The translations under genes and the position numbers were made by a program. The notes beneath the pieces were generated by a model, which was not told the DNA's origin, searched no databases, and worked only from the letters and a program-made list of their open reading frames with translations. Positions 1 through 6,147 of a stretch of 10,000 nt of DNA are shown piece by piece; position 1 is the first letter of the stretch; each line of letters starts with the position of its first letter. This DNA comes from Chondrilla cf. caribensis. Lineage: Eukaryota > Porifera > Demospongiae > Chondrillida > Chondrillidae. Location: assembly GCA_964020155.1 (NCBI GenBank), contig OZ026563.1, forward strand, positions 2,125,440-2,135,439, in the 5' to 3' direction.

Positions 1-910
1 CCTAGTATGGTGATCAGTGACATTTCAAACGCACGAAATCGTCTATTATTAAAATGTTTCTTTGAGAAAGATTCGCCTCTTCTTATGCTTATTATGTACG
101 AGAGACACCGTCGTACGAATTACATACTCATGCTTACGTAATCCGAGCCTCGTGACAGTAACGTGATCTGGAGGAGCATTCTTGGTTTTGAGCATAGCTG
201 AACTTCTCGGAGAATGTGGAATTTTTATCTAAAGCCCATAGCTACGTATGCGTCGACATTGGGTAGAAGAAGGGTAAAGCCAACTTCTCACCGCGGTGCT
301 TCTTGATATTCGCTTCCGTTGTCAACATGTGACGGTTTATGTTTTTTACCTCTTGCTGTAAACCGACAAAAAACGTCATATCTCAGGAATAGAAAAGAAA
401 TCAACAAGCACCGCGGTGGAAAGTTAGGTGTCATTATCGTGAATGTTTCAAGCTAGAAAGTTAAACTCGAGCCTTCCATTAAATATTCCGCACTTCGCTA
501 AAAACCTTTTTCAGGTATGACGGCATGCCGCAATATCTCCATCATAAGTATGAAGTATTTAAGAAATTGAAACATAGTTGAAATGTATTCTTCACCGCAT
601 TAAACCGGTCCTAGAGGAAGGAAGATGCAGAAAAAATAATAGCAATTTCCGGCGGCCATTTCAGAAAAAGTCACATAATATACGAAACACACCCAATAAC
701 AGGCATTAAAATTTCGCAATAATAATTATTATCTTCGATTACCAAATAGCTTTGCAAATGGAAAATATAATTCAATTGAGTATGACTATTAATAGTAACA
801 TATTGTACTTTTTCCTATTATGAATACTATTCACTTCTTGTCATATTGTGCATGTAAAGACACCTATACAATTATTATTTAATTTGTTCATTTACAACTT
901 GTCAATGAAA
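1..910. other. No gene recognised
   Basis: I find no convincing exon on either strand here. The sequence is AT-rich, more so after about 660. The only structured element is the fold-back repeat at 279-432. Homology to the second duplicated block begins at about 911, so this stretch lies outside the duplication. Confidence 0.5.
279..432. repeat. Small fold-back (inverted-repeat) element
   Basis: The palindrome CACCGCGGTG occurs at 289-298 and again at 409-418. The flanks mirror each other: GCTTCTTGAT on the inner side of the left arm matches, with one mismatch, the reverse complement of the inner side of the right arm, and AACTTCT outside the left arm resembles AACTTTC outside the right arm read on the other strand. 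Each arm is thus about 30 bp. A second, nested pair, CGGTTTA near 330 and TAAACCG near 360, sits inside. The whole could fold into a long hairpin. It may be a MITE of about 150 bp; no target duplication is clear. Confidence 0.6.
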
Positions 911-1208
911 TAATTCATTATAATAATTGTAATGTTATGTATACAGTATACTGTGCATGTGGTGGTATGAACATGTGCAGGGGGGGGAGGGTAATATTGC
1001 ATAGCTACATTAAATTAATGTTCTCTCTATTAAATTTTGTGTATTCGAACAAGACGTCAGTAACTAAACTATACGCATTACATTATGTATATTTATTATA
1101 TTATTTTATGTAGATCCAATTCATGACTGCAATCTACTATGCATTCTGTAAAAACAGCATTGATCATGCAGTACTGTATGGGGCTATGTACAGGGTATAA
1201 GTATAAAA

Positions 1209-1210
<2 letters not shown>

Positions 1211-1250
<40 letters not shown>
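1211..1250. repeat. (AT)n microsatellite, left of MITE
   Basis: About 20 AT dinucleotides directly precede the left inverted repeat. A matching tract lies right of the element at 1505-1531. The collinear place in copy 2 has neither. Confidence 0.9.
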
Positions 1251-1252
<2 letters not shown>

Positions 1253-1505
1253 CACCTTCCATTTTGTAATGAACATTTCCATTATAAAAGGAATCAGGCA
1301 TGGGTCCACAAATTTGCAAACCCATAGAGGCATCAGCTGCAACAGCTGCAAGTTTATTGAACAAATTGATTATTGTTATTTGTTTTGTGTTTTGAATGTG
1401 TAAACACTCTTTGATCTCCCTTTGATCTTTGTGGGTTTGCAAATTTGTGGACCCATGCCTGATTCCTTTTATAATGGAAATGTGCATCACAAAATGGAAG
1501 GTGTT
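1251..1505. mobile_element. MITE with 74-bp terminal inverted repeats
   Basis: Positions 1251-1324 (starting AACACCTTCCATTTTGT) are the reverse complement of 1432-1505 with two mismatches. The centre (about 107 bp) has no coding capacity. Both ends lie in (AT)n tracts, which suggests insertion into TA-rich DNA and possibly a TA target site, as in Tc1/mariner-type MITEs; the superfamily is inference. Copy 2 of the segmental duplication lacks the element at the corresponding place (about 6865-6885), so it arrived after the duplication or was lost from the other copy. Open frames crossing it are accidental. Confidence 0.85.
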
Positions 1506-1531
1506 ATATATATATATATATATATATATAT
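1505..1531. repeat. (AT)n microsatellite, right of MITE
   Basis: About 13 AT units follow the right inverted repeat before the sequence rejoins the copy 2 alignment at GCAAGTGTTCC. Confidence 0.9.
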
Positions 1532-1761
1532 GCAAGTGTTCCTTTTTGGTTTATTATAATATAATTATTATAATATTATTATACAACACAGCCAGAAGGG
1601 ATCAAAAGATCACTTTATATAATGATATAATATCAAAATATTGCTGACTATCAATAGTACATGCCTCAGAAAGTATACATTGGAACAAAAGAATGCGCCA
1701 TTTCTGAGTGTTTGAAGTTGAAAGAGACTGGCATTTCTTACACACATAATTAATTCACAAT

Positions 1762-1767
1762 TTTATT
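1762..1767 (-). promoter_or_regulatory. Poly(A) signal AATAAA, kinesin copy 1
   Basis: TTTATT on the plus strand reads AATAAA on the minus strand, about 135 bases after the TGA of the last kinesin exon. The same signal is kept at 7106-7111 in copy 2, which supports its use. Confidence 0.6.
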
Positions 1768-1900
1768 CAAGAAAATAGGTACAATACAAATAACAATTCC
1801 TTAATATTGCAGTGCCAATCTATTAATAAATACATACATACGTAGTTTTGTTAATAAGTTCATTTCAAAGTTGAATCAGATAACATTCCACCAATTGGAA

Positions 1901-2363
1901 TCAGTTCTTTCGAATGCTTTGTCTTCTCTTCTGGATTGAGTTCAATTGAGACCTGGAGAGTGTACAGTAAAGGTTGTACAGTTGATGTACAGTCTAGGTA
2001 CAGTCGAGGCTGTACAGTGAAGGGTGTACAGTGAAGAGTGTACAGTGAAGAATATGAAGTGTCGAATAATCATATCTGAGGTATCATTATTACTTGCAGG
2101 TGTGTTGGCATGTATTGGATTTAGGCAAATATAAGCAGGCGCATGGTGGAGACTCATGCTATAGTCCTCACTCGAGAGTGCCAGCCAGAAGAGGATCTAG
2201 TCTAAGAGCATAGAGCCAGTCATAGGTGTCCTGGTCCCGAGCCTGCAGTAGGAATCCCCTGTGCTTTGTACAAATCGTGAATATGTTTACGGTCTGAGGA
2301 AGAAAACATACAATACGCACAGAATGGAGAAAGTTCAGGTATCCCTTCCTCAACACAGGATTG
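1901..2363 (-). pseudogene. Truncated unc-104/KIF1 PH-domain end, copy 1
   Basis: This is a decayed duplicate of the kinesin tail in copy 2. From 2363 down it reads [12 protein letters not shown], the first strand of the PH domain. It then jumps straight into what is intron in copy 2 ([11 protein letters not shown]) and on into the exon C reading [18 protein letters not shown] deletion near 2326 removed the rest of exon A (the VVVRRP segment), two introns and exon B, yet no stop or frameshift arose. Exon C ends at 2172 before GTGAGG, and exon D (1901-1952) follows a CAG and ends with TGA. Two extra residues (RL) sit before DPLLAG. With the PH core gone it should not bind phosphoinositides. 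Its right flank is a retroelement, so no motor exons are attached. It could still be transcribed. Confidence 0.8.
1953..2051. repeat. Short 14-bp minisatellite, copy 1
   Basis: About seven degenerate units of GTGTACAGTGAAGG lie in the 219-bp last intron of the kinesin copy, next to its 3' splice site. This is the unexpanded counterpart of the array at 7307-7681. Confidence 0.85.
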
Positions 2364-2667
2364 CTACAATGCAAAGAAGAAACAACACTGATATACATAC
2401 TTAAATCTCACTAGGATGACTTTTCAAGAAGCAAACACAATAATGTAACATTTCCTATTGTAGTACAAGTGTCCATTCATGTACTACAGCACTTGTGCAA
2501 TATAGTGTACATACACTCAATGTTTGACACAAGATCTACGTCTACACACTGTACATTACAGTTTCAATACTGACAGTGGGACCTGCCTCCAAAGACCACA
2601 CACTTAAGACAAGAAGAGGTGATCTCTGTAAACAGGCGGTCTTTATTATATGTATAGATGTGCTTTA
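2364..2667. other. Intron-like flank of kinesin copy 1
   Basis: This stretch matches 9243-9550 closely and lies upstream, in kinesin sense, of exon A. I see no exon in it in either copy. The matching ends at about 2668. Confidence 0.6.
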
Positions 2668-2792
2668 GTACATACTTTAGGTATCAGTCCATGTGGGTGG
2701 GTTTCCTGCATGTGCACACTGATGTCAATGTTTCCCTGTTCTGTTCATGTCAAGAGTGTGTCAAGGAAGGGGAGAGTCCCCTCACTTTCTAG

Positions 2793-3116
2793 GTCTATGG
2801 TGAACTGGATGGAAGGGTGTATGTTGTTGGAGAGACAAAGAGAAACCGTCTGGAGACCCGCCTTAAAGAATACCAAGCAGCAACAAAACGAGAGGAAACC
2901 GAGAAGTCTGCCATAGTGGAACATGCCTGGAATGAACACCATCACCCCGACTGGGACAACACAACCATCCTGGACCAGACCAAACACAATTCCACCCTGC
3001 TTGTTAAAGAAGCCATGCACATTTCACTTGCAGAGGCCAACACACTTCTCAACAGGGATCAGGGGACAACCATTGTGGATTGCTGGAAACCACTATTGAA
3101 ACGACATCCATCATGA
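2793..3116 (+). CDS. GIY-YIG endonuclease domain (Penelope-like), partial
   Basis: The frame is open from a TAG at 2790 to a TGA ending at 3116, about 107 residues. It begins near VYGELDGRVYVVGETKRNR, where the VYVVGET segment is the YIG half of the GIY-YIG motif and RLKEYQ corresponds to the following conserved arginine helix. Further on come AIVEHAWNEHHHPDWD, then KEAMHISL and NRDQGTTIVDCW, the order typical of Penelope-like endonucleases. In these elements the domain nicks target DNA before reverse transcription. There is no credible start codon, so it was the C-terminus of a longer polyprotein. The frame has no internal stop, which suggests a fairly young copy. The histidine often found after RLKE is tyrosine here. 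Confidence 0.75.
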   Translation, partial: VYGELDGRVYVVGETKRNRLETRLKEYQAATKREETEKSAIVEHAWNEHHHPDWDNTTILDQTKHNSTLLVKEAMHISLAEANTLLNRDQGTTIVDCWKPLLKRHPS

Positions 3117-3209
3117 TGTCATCCTGTGCGCAAGCTCCAAACTCCGCCCCTACAAACTTCTATTTAAGTAACAGTTACTGTTTCTGTGCATGTTTATTGT
3201 TTGCATGTT

Positions 3210-3245
3210 CTGATGAAGGTTACAGTATATTAGCGGAAACATCAG
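3210..3245 (+). ncRNA. Hammerhead-like core remnant in Penelope 3' region
   Basis: CTGATGA (3210-3216) is followed by a possible stem II (GGTTA pairing with TAGCG, four of five pairs with one wobble) and then GAAA at 3236-3239. These are the two conserved boxes of a hammerhead ribozyme in the right order. I could not place the third strand with the cleavage site, and the stem II end pair is broken, so this copy may be inactive. CTGATG can also pair with CATCAG at 3240-3245. Confidence 0.4.
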
Positions 3246-3270
3246 CTTTTTATTCAATTTTTTTGGTTGG

Positions 3271-3875
3271 AATTATGGATACTGACTTTACAGCCAATTA
3301 TGATCATCCCTTCGCGAGTAAATCATTACCTCTGTGATAATGCTTAACAAAACAATTGTTTGTAAATTTGATAAAACATGCAATATTCTATAATTTTTAT
3401 TATACATATGTCTCACAAATATGCACACTCTGAAACTATTATTAATTCAATTGTCTGTAGTACCCTCCCTTACATCACTTCAGGGAACAATCAACTTTTG
3501 AAGTGAACATGACAGTGGTTGGGTAATTAAATATGATATTACTTCACGTCATGTATACATTATTGTAATTGTTACAGTTACAGTGACCCAGTGTCAGTAA
3601 CATCTTGTAGCATACAACTACAGTAGTCTCAGCTGATAACTTCAACTGGCATAGTACGTATGTATGTACCAAAGGTTTAGTCACTATGACATATTTTTGG
3701 TAATTAATTAATGAATATTTATCACATTACATCACTGAATGCCAGTACAGCACACACATTACATGCTCATAAATGGACAGTTTTTGTAATTCCTATTTGT
3801 AAAGCCTTGTGTTACTATTGATAGCATTCTATACTACAAAACAATGCTGTACTTGGCTGAATGTTGCTGGGATCA
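3271..3875. other. Non-coding, downstream of SRCR gene
   Basis: No exon is recognised. In SRCR-gene sense (minus) this is the 3' flank. AATAAA on the minus strand occurs at 3396-3401, about 475 bases past the stop, and could end the transcript, but no nearer exact signal is visible. Confidence 0.4.
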
Positions 3876-4003
3876 TTAGCTGGTCAAACAGGCACAAACT
3901 CCACACCAGCAGAGGCAACAGATGATTATTGGAATGGCCATGATGAGGAGGCAGAAAAACAACAACCCAATGCCAATACCAGCAGCTTCTCCTGGTGTTA
4001 TAT
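3876..4003 (-). CDS. SRCR gene exon 4: transmembrane helix and Cys-rich tail
   Basis: The exon follows CTCACCTCTGTACAG and starts with AT, completing a codon begun by the A at the end of exon 3 (Asn). It reads ITPGEAAGIGIG, a hydrophobic run to about residue 27 (LLFFCLLIMAIPIII), then a tail with six cysteines in eleven residues and a TAA at 3876-3878. Cysteines beside a membrane helix are common palmitoylation sites; that is inference. A zinc-binding role is an alternative. Confidence 0.8.
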
Positions 4004-4049
4004 CTGTACAGAGGTGAGCATTGAGCAAAGCACTAGTTTCAGGGCGATG

Positions 4050-4051
<2 letters not shown>

Positions 4052-4119
<68 letters not shown>

Positions 4120-4131
4120 ACACACACACAC
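4052..4131. repeat. (CA)n microsatellite in SRCR intron 3
   Basis: About 40 CA units with one TACA interruption. On the sense strand of the SRCR gene this is (GT)n, it makes up more than half of the 132-bp intron 4004-4135, and it begins right at the donor GTAAGTG. Confidence 0.95.
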
Positions 4132-4135
4132 TTAC

Positions 4136-4269
4136 TGCATGCCAAGGCAACATCCTGAGCATGAGGGCATGTTGATACCAATTCTGTTGAAAAGGTACAC
4201 CCACTTAAGGAGGTAGATCCTGAACAAGTCAAATTACGAATCCGCATCACACCTGAGCCCTCTGGGATG
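4136..4269 (-). CDS. SRCR gene exon 3: C-terminal half of SRCR domain
   Basis: Preceded by TTGTTTTCCATGCAG and followed by GTAAGTG, so both splice sites are strong. The first C completes AA from exon 2 (Asn). It holds four domain cysteines: LTCSGS, LSGC, STC and LAC. HAQDVALAC matches the family's H-x-x-D-V-A-V-x-C ending. Confidence 0.85.
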
Positions 4270-4456
4270 CTGCATGGAAAACAAGAAGGCGAATTTCTAT
4301 ATTAGCGAGTACCGCCTCAAAGGATAACGGCGGAAATTAATTAGTACAGCCCATGCACGTATGCATGTATTTAGTACAGCCAGGCTTGACTAACGGTTAA
4401 CTATAATAGTAATTCATGGTCAAAGGACTTAATATCCGCGTCTAGAAAGGCCTCAC
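4270..4456 (-). other. SRCR gene intron 2
   Basis: An intron of 187 bp from GTGAGG (4456 down) to CAG (4272-4270). It contains two direct copies of TTAGTACAGCC (4341 and 4371), 30 bp apart. Confidence 0.75.
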
Positions 4457-4670
4457 TTCAGCGTTGACACTGTTCCCAGTTCCGTGGAAGCAATGAATCC
4501 GATGTTGGTGCAAACAACGAAGGCGGTACCCAGGTCGATGGGCCCACACACGGTAGCCGTGGACGTGATTGACGTCAGACCAGTAGTGGTGACAAAGGTG
4601 GCCTCCAGTCTTCCTCTCCGATCAGTGCCGTCCCTGAGCGCCACCCCGGTGAGAGTCGACGTGTGACAGG
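4457..4670 (-). CDS. SRCR gene exon 2: N-terminal half of SRCR domain
   Basis: The exon is 214 bases, counting the CC at 4669-4670. It reads CHTSTLTGVALRDG, then GRLEATF and TVCGPIDLGTAFVVCTNIGF, the first half of an SRCR domain with two of its cysteines. The true 3' splice site CAG (5791-5789), followed by CC, now lies on the far side of the transposon. Without the insertion, G from exon 1 plus CC would encode Ala in phase. The frame also stays open leftwards into the transposon end up to an ATG at 4767. Confidence 0.8.
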
Positions 4671-4762
4671 TGTCACGAAAATTTTGGTCCGGCAAAAATT
4701 TTGGTCCGGGCGGACCAGAATTTGCGATAAATTTGGTCCCCCTCTGAAATTTCTGGTCCGGT
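4671..4762. repeat. Left terminal and subterminal repeats of the transposon
   Basis: About five copies, in both orientations, of a motif close to AAAATTTTGGTCC fill this end. The same motif is clustered at the right end. Such arrays often serve as transposase binding sites; that role is inferred. Confidence 0.7.
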
Positions 4763-4860
4763 GTCACAGTTTAAAGTATCCCCGTATAAAGCGCCAATAG
4801 AGGAGATCCCTGTGTTTCTTCTCTAGTAGAAGCTGCCTACGAAGCGAGAAGTGGTAATTC

Positions 4861-4894
4861 TATCCCTCCATTCTGACGTCAGAGTGGAGGGATA
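4861..4894. promoter_or_regulatory. 34-bp palindrome centred on a CRE site
   Basis: TATCCCTCCA at 4861 is mirrored by TGGAGGGATA ending at 4894, around TTCTGACGTCAGAG. The central TGACGTCA (4874-4881) is the consensus CREB/ATF site. Only one base pair of the palindrome is broken. It lies about 100 bp before the TATA box of the transposon gene. Confidence 0.6.
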
Positions 4895-4899
4895 AAATG

Positions 4900-4990
4900 T
4901 CGACCAATAGAAAGGTGACGGATACGATGAAGTGACAGGATAACTTTCGACCAATGAGAAAGGTGCTAGGATAATCGCGCAGGTATATAA
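4900..4990 (+). promoter_or_regulatory. Transposon promoter: two CCAAT repeats and TATA box
   Basis: A direct repeat, CGACCAATAGAAAGGTG at 4901 and CGACCAATGAGAAAGGTG at 4948, carries a CCAAT box in each copy. TATATAA follows at 4984-4990. Together with the CRE palindrome this is an orderly RNA polymerase II promoter that would start transcription near 5010-5020, upstream of the Met codon at 5054. Confidence 0.55.
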
Positions 4991-5053
4991 ACGATGAGAA
5001 ATATGGCAATTACAGTAATTGTGGCTGCCAGAGAGAGAGCTTTAAAGCGGACT

Positions 5054-5296
5054 ATGGATCGAGAAGAATCAGAATCAAGGGATCAACAGCTACTAGAGGA
5101 AGCCTACATATACCGAACGAAGAAGAAGTACCCAGAAGCTACAGAAAACAGAAGGAGAATCATAAGAAAAAAGGCTGCCAAGTTTGTTGTTAAGGATGGA
5201 GAGCTTTTCTATAAAATGAAGAAGAAGGATAAGGTCTCTCTGTGTGTGTTACTAATCTATAGCAATCTTTTAAAGATACTCTGTTGTCATGTATAA
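5054..5296 (+). CDS. Integrase zinc-binding N-terminus of Ginger-like transposase, partial
   Basis: The frame is open from 4994, but the TATA box at 4984 makes the ATG at 5054 (MDREESESRDQQLLEEAY) the likelier start. The part KKAAKFVVKDGELFYKMKKK matches the lead-in of the zinc-binding domain of gypsy-type integrases, where F-x-x-x-D-G-x-L-Y-Y-K is typical. KILCCH near the end may be the start of the Cys/His cluster. The frame stops at 5294-5296, far short of a DDE catalytic core, so it is broken. The PHD finger downstream is in the same frame, after the stop. About 80 residues remain of a protein that should have several hundred. Confidence 0.5.
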   Translation: MDREESESRDQQLLEEAYIYRTKKKYPEATENRRRIIRKKAAKFVVKDGELFYKMKKKDKVSLCVLLIYSNLLKILCCHV

Positions 5297-5323
5297 ATAC
5301 ATGTAGGAAGTTTTACTGAGGTA

Positions 5324-5485
5324 TGTGACGAGCCATGAAGAACGAAAGAAGATATTGTCCAGTTGTCCATGATAGAGTGTACTAATTGTAAACATTGGTA
5401 CCATATTAGGTGTGTATCTGTCAGTAAGAAAGCTGTGTTGAATGCCAATGTTGACTGGTTTTGTAAACAATGTAGTTTAAGCTAA
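5324..5485 (+). pseudogene. PHD-finger fragment of transposon protein
   Basis: From ATG at 5369 the frame reads MIECTNCKHWYHIRC, then DWFCKQCSLS and TAA at 5483-5485. C-x2-C, H-x2-C and W-F-C-x2-C are the second half of a PHD zinc finger. Upstream in the same frame VCDEP supplies one earlier cysteine, but a TGA at 5336-5338 interrupts, probably a mutated CGA. PHD fingers read histone H3 tails; in a transposase this may guide targeting. Confidence 0.65.
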
Positions 5486-5500
5486 GTCTTAAAGTACTTT

Positions 5501-5578
5501 TATATTATTTATACTATTATTTATTATATTATTTTTATATTATATTATTTATACTATTATTTATTATATTATTTATTT
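5501..5578. repeat. AT-rich tandem repeat, two 40-bp units
   Basis: TATATTATTTATACTATTAT begins at 5501 and again at 5541, with the sequence in between repeated almost exactly. It lies inside the transposon, between the PHD fragment and the right repeats. Confidence 0.85.
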
Positions 5579-5581
5579 AAA

Positions 5582-5786
5582 ATGGTCCTGGACCAAAATT
5601 TTCAGAAATGACACTGAAAATTTTGGTCCACCTGAACATACAGTCCAGGACCAAAATTTTCAGAGGGGGACCAAAATTTTCAGCACAATGTTTGAAAAAA
5701 ATGGTCCTGGACCAAGATTTTCAGGAAAAATTGCTGAAAATTTTGGTCCCCGGACCAAAATTTTCGGGACCAAAATTCCAGTGACA
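5582..5786. repeat. Right terminal and subterminal repeats of the transposon
   Basis: At least eight copies of GGACCAAAATTTTCAG or its reverse complement, some paired head to head, occupy this end. The outermost forms the right inverted repeat. The same motif at 4671-4762 ties the two ends into one element. Confidence 0.8.
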
Positions 5787-5788
5787 GG

Positions 5789-5927
5789 CTGAGTGTACCT
5801 GGGAATAAGAAGACCGATGATTCACTGCGTATCAACACACGTCGCGATACATATGGGCCAGCACACGTTCATGGTACAATTATGGAAACGAGTGAGTATG
5901 AAATAACAGTGACTAAATGTGACTTAC
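5789..5927 (-). other. SRCR gene intron 1
   Basis: A 139-bp intron from GTAAGTC (5927 down) to CACTCAG (ending 5789). A second possible acceptor, TTCTTATTCCCAG just upstream in gene sense, would put exon 2 in the wrong frame. Confidence 0.7.
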
Positions 5928-5973
5928 CGCAGTACAAGGACAGAAGAATAGTAGCAAACAATAATTCTCTCAT
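5928..5973 (-). CDS. SRCR gene exon 1: signal peptide
   Basis: ATG at 5973-5971 opens MRELLFATILLSLYC, a short charged start followed by a hydrophobic run, and the exon ends with one extra G before GTAAGTC. The phase (1) fits CC at the start of exon 2. The ATG sits in AGAAATGA, acceptable for initiation. Being so short, it rests mainly on the splice phase, the donor and the fit to a secreted-domain gene. Confidence 0.7.
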
Positions 5974-6147
5974 TTCTCTTCGGAATCTGTACCAAGGCAA
6001 CCAAATGAGACCCTTTTACGGATCGAGGAATGTGGCTAGTGTAAAATGCACCTTTGGTATGGTGACGCTATTATTATGGCACGTCAATGTCACTACAAGG
6101 ATCACGCGTGCTGTGCGTGCGTTCGCCAAAACGCTAAAAATCGCATA
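5974..6147. other. Upstream region of SRCR gene
   Basis: No domain is recognised in the open frames here. The promoter of the SRCR gene would be expected in this stretch, but I see no clear TATA box. The mobile-element remnant begins about 175 bp upstream of the SRCR start codon. Confidence 0.4.

Larger units (their letters stand above)
911..2668. repeat. Segmental duplication, copy 1
   Basis: From about 911 to 2668 the sequence runs collinear, in the same orientation, with 6573-9551. The match starts at an ATTCATTA stretch just before TAATGTTATGTATACAG and ends near GATGTGCTTTAGT. Differences are mainly three indels: a 255-bp inverted-repeat element with AT tracts present only here, about 20 extra minisatellite units present only in copy 2, and about 1.26 kb missing here after position 2326. 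Its right edge meets the Penelope-like fragment. Confidence 0.9.
2670..3270 (+). mobile_element. Penelope-like retroelement, 5'-truncated
   Basis: The segment carries a GIY-YIG endonuclease reading frame followed by a 3' region with a TATTTAAG stretch and the boxes CTGATGA and GGAAAC. Penelope-like elements have a reverse transcriptase followed by a GIY-YIG endonuclease, and hammerhead motifs are known from their termini. No reverse transcriptase is seen; 2670-2792 is not recognisable and may be a decayed linker. The limits are approximate. The left limit coincides with the end of the duplicated block. Confidence 0.7.
4671..5786 (+). mobile_element. Ginger-like DNA transposon, internally deleted
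   Basis: The ends are inverted: TGTCACGAAAATTTTGGTCC at left, and TGTCACTGGAATTTTGGTCC when the right end is read on the minus strand. GTGACAGG flanks both sides (4663-4670 and 5781-5788), but it overlaps the right terminus, so the target duplication may be anything from 2 to 8 bp. Inside are a promoter-like block, a frame resembling the zinc-binding start of a gypsy-type integrase, and a PHD finger. Ginger1 transposons have TGT-starting inverted repeats, a gypsy-like integrase and sometimes PHD domains, which is why I choose this family. The catalytic DDE core is absent, so it would be non-autonomous. Confidence 0.65.
3876..5973 (-). pseudogene. Single-SRCR type I membrane protein, transposon-interrupted
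   Basis: Four minus-strand exons join in phase: 5928-5973, 4457-4670, 4136-4269, 3876-4003, for about 173 residues. Exon 1 gives a signal peptide (MRELLFATILLSLYC). Exons 2 and 3 give one SRCR domain: GRLEATF, TVCGPIDLGTAFVVCTNIGF, then IPEGSG, LTCSGS, LSGC and TCPHAQDVALAC, with six cysteines. The usual WGTVC tryptophan is missing. Exon 4 gives a transmembrane helix and a short tail CCLCWCGVCAC. SRCR receptors bind ligands in innate immunity or cell adhesion; which applies here is unknown. A Ginger-like transposon (4671-5786) lies two bases inside exon 2. Read-through from the original 3' splice site enters the transposon and meets a stop at 5721-5723, so this allele looks disrupted, although every other part is intact. 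Confidence 0.8.

Noticed and set aside
1164..1647. Frames rich in alternating Ile and Tyr on both strands
   Set aside because: They are translations of (AT)n tracts and the MITE arms.
2650..3020. Other frames overlapping the Penelope-like endonuclease
   Set aside because: They show no family features; the frame 2793-3116 explains the sequence.
3861..4250. Frames with poly Cys-Val or Thr-His runs
   Set aside because: The runs are the (CA)n microsatellite, which is intronic. The flanking minus-strand parts were kept as SRCR exons 3 and 4.
4568..4577. Second TGACGTCA site
   Set aside because: It lies in SRCR coding sequence with no palindrome or promoter context, so it is probably chance.
4484..4666. 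Plus-strand frame over SRCR exon 2
   Set aside because: It is the shadow of the minus-strand exon.
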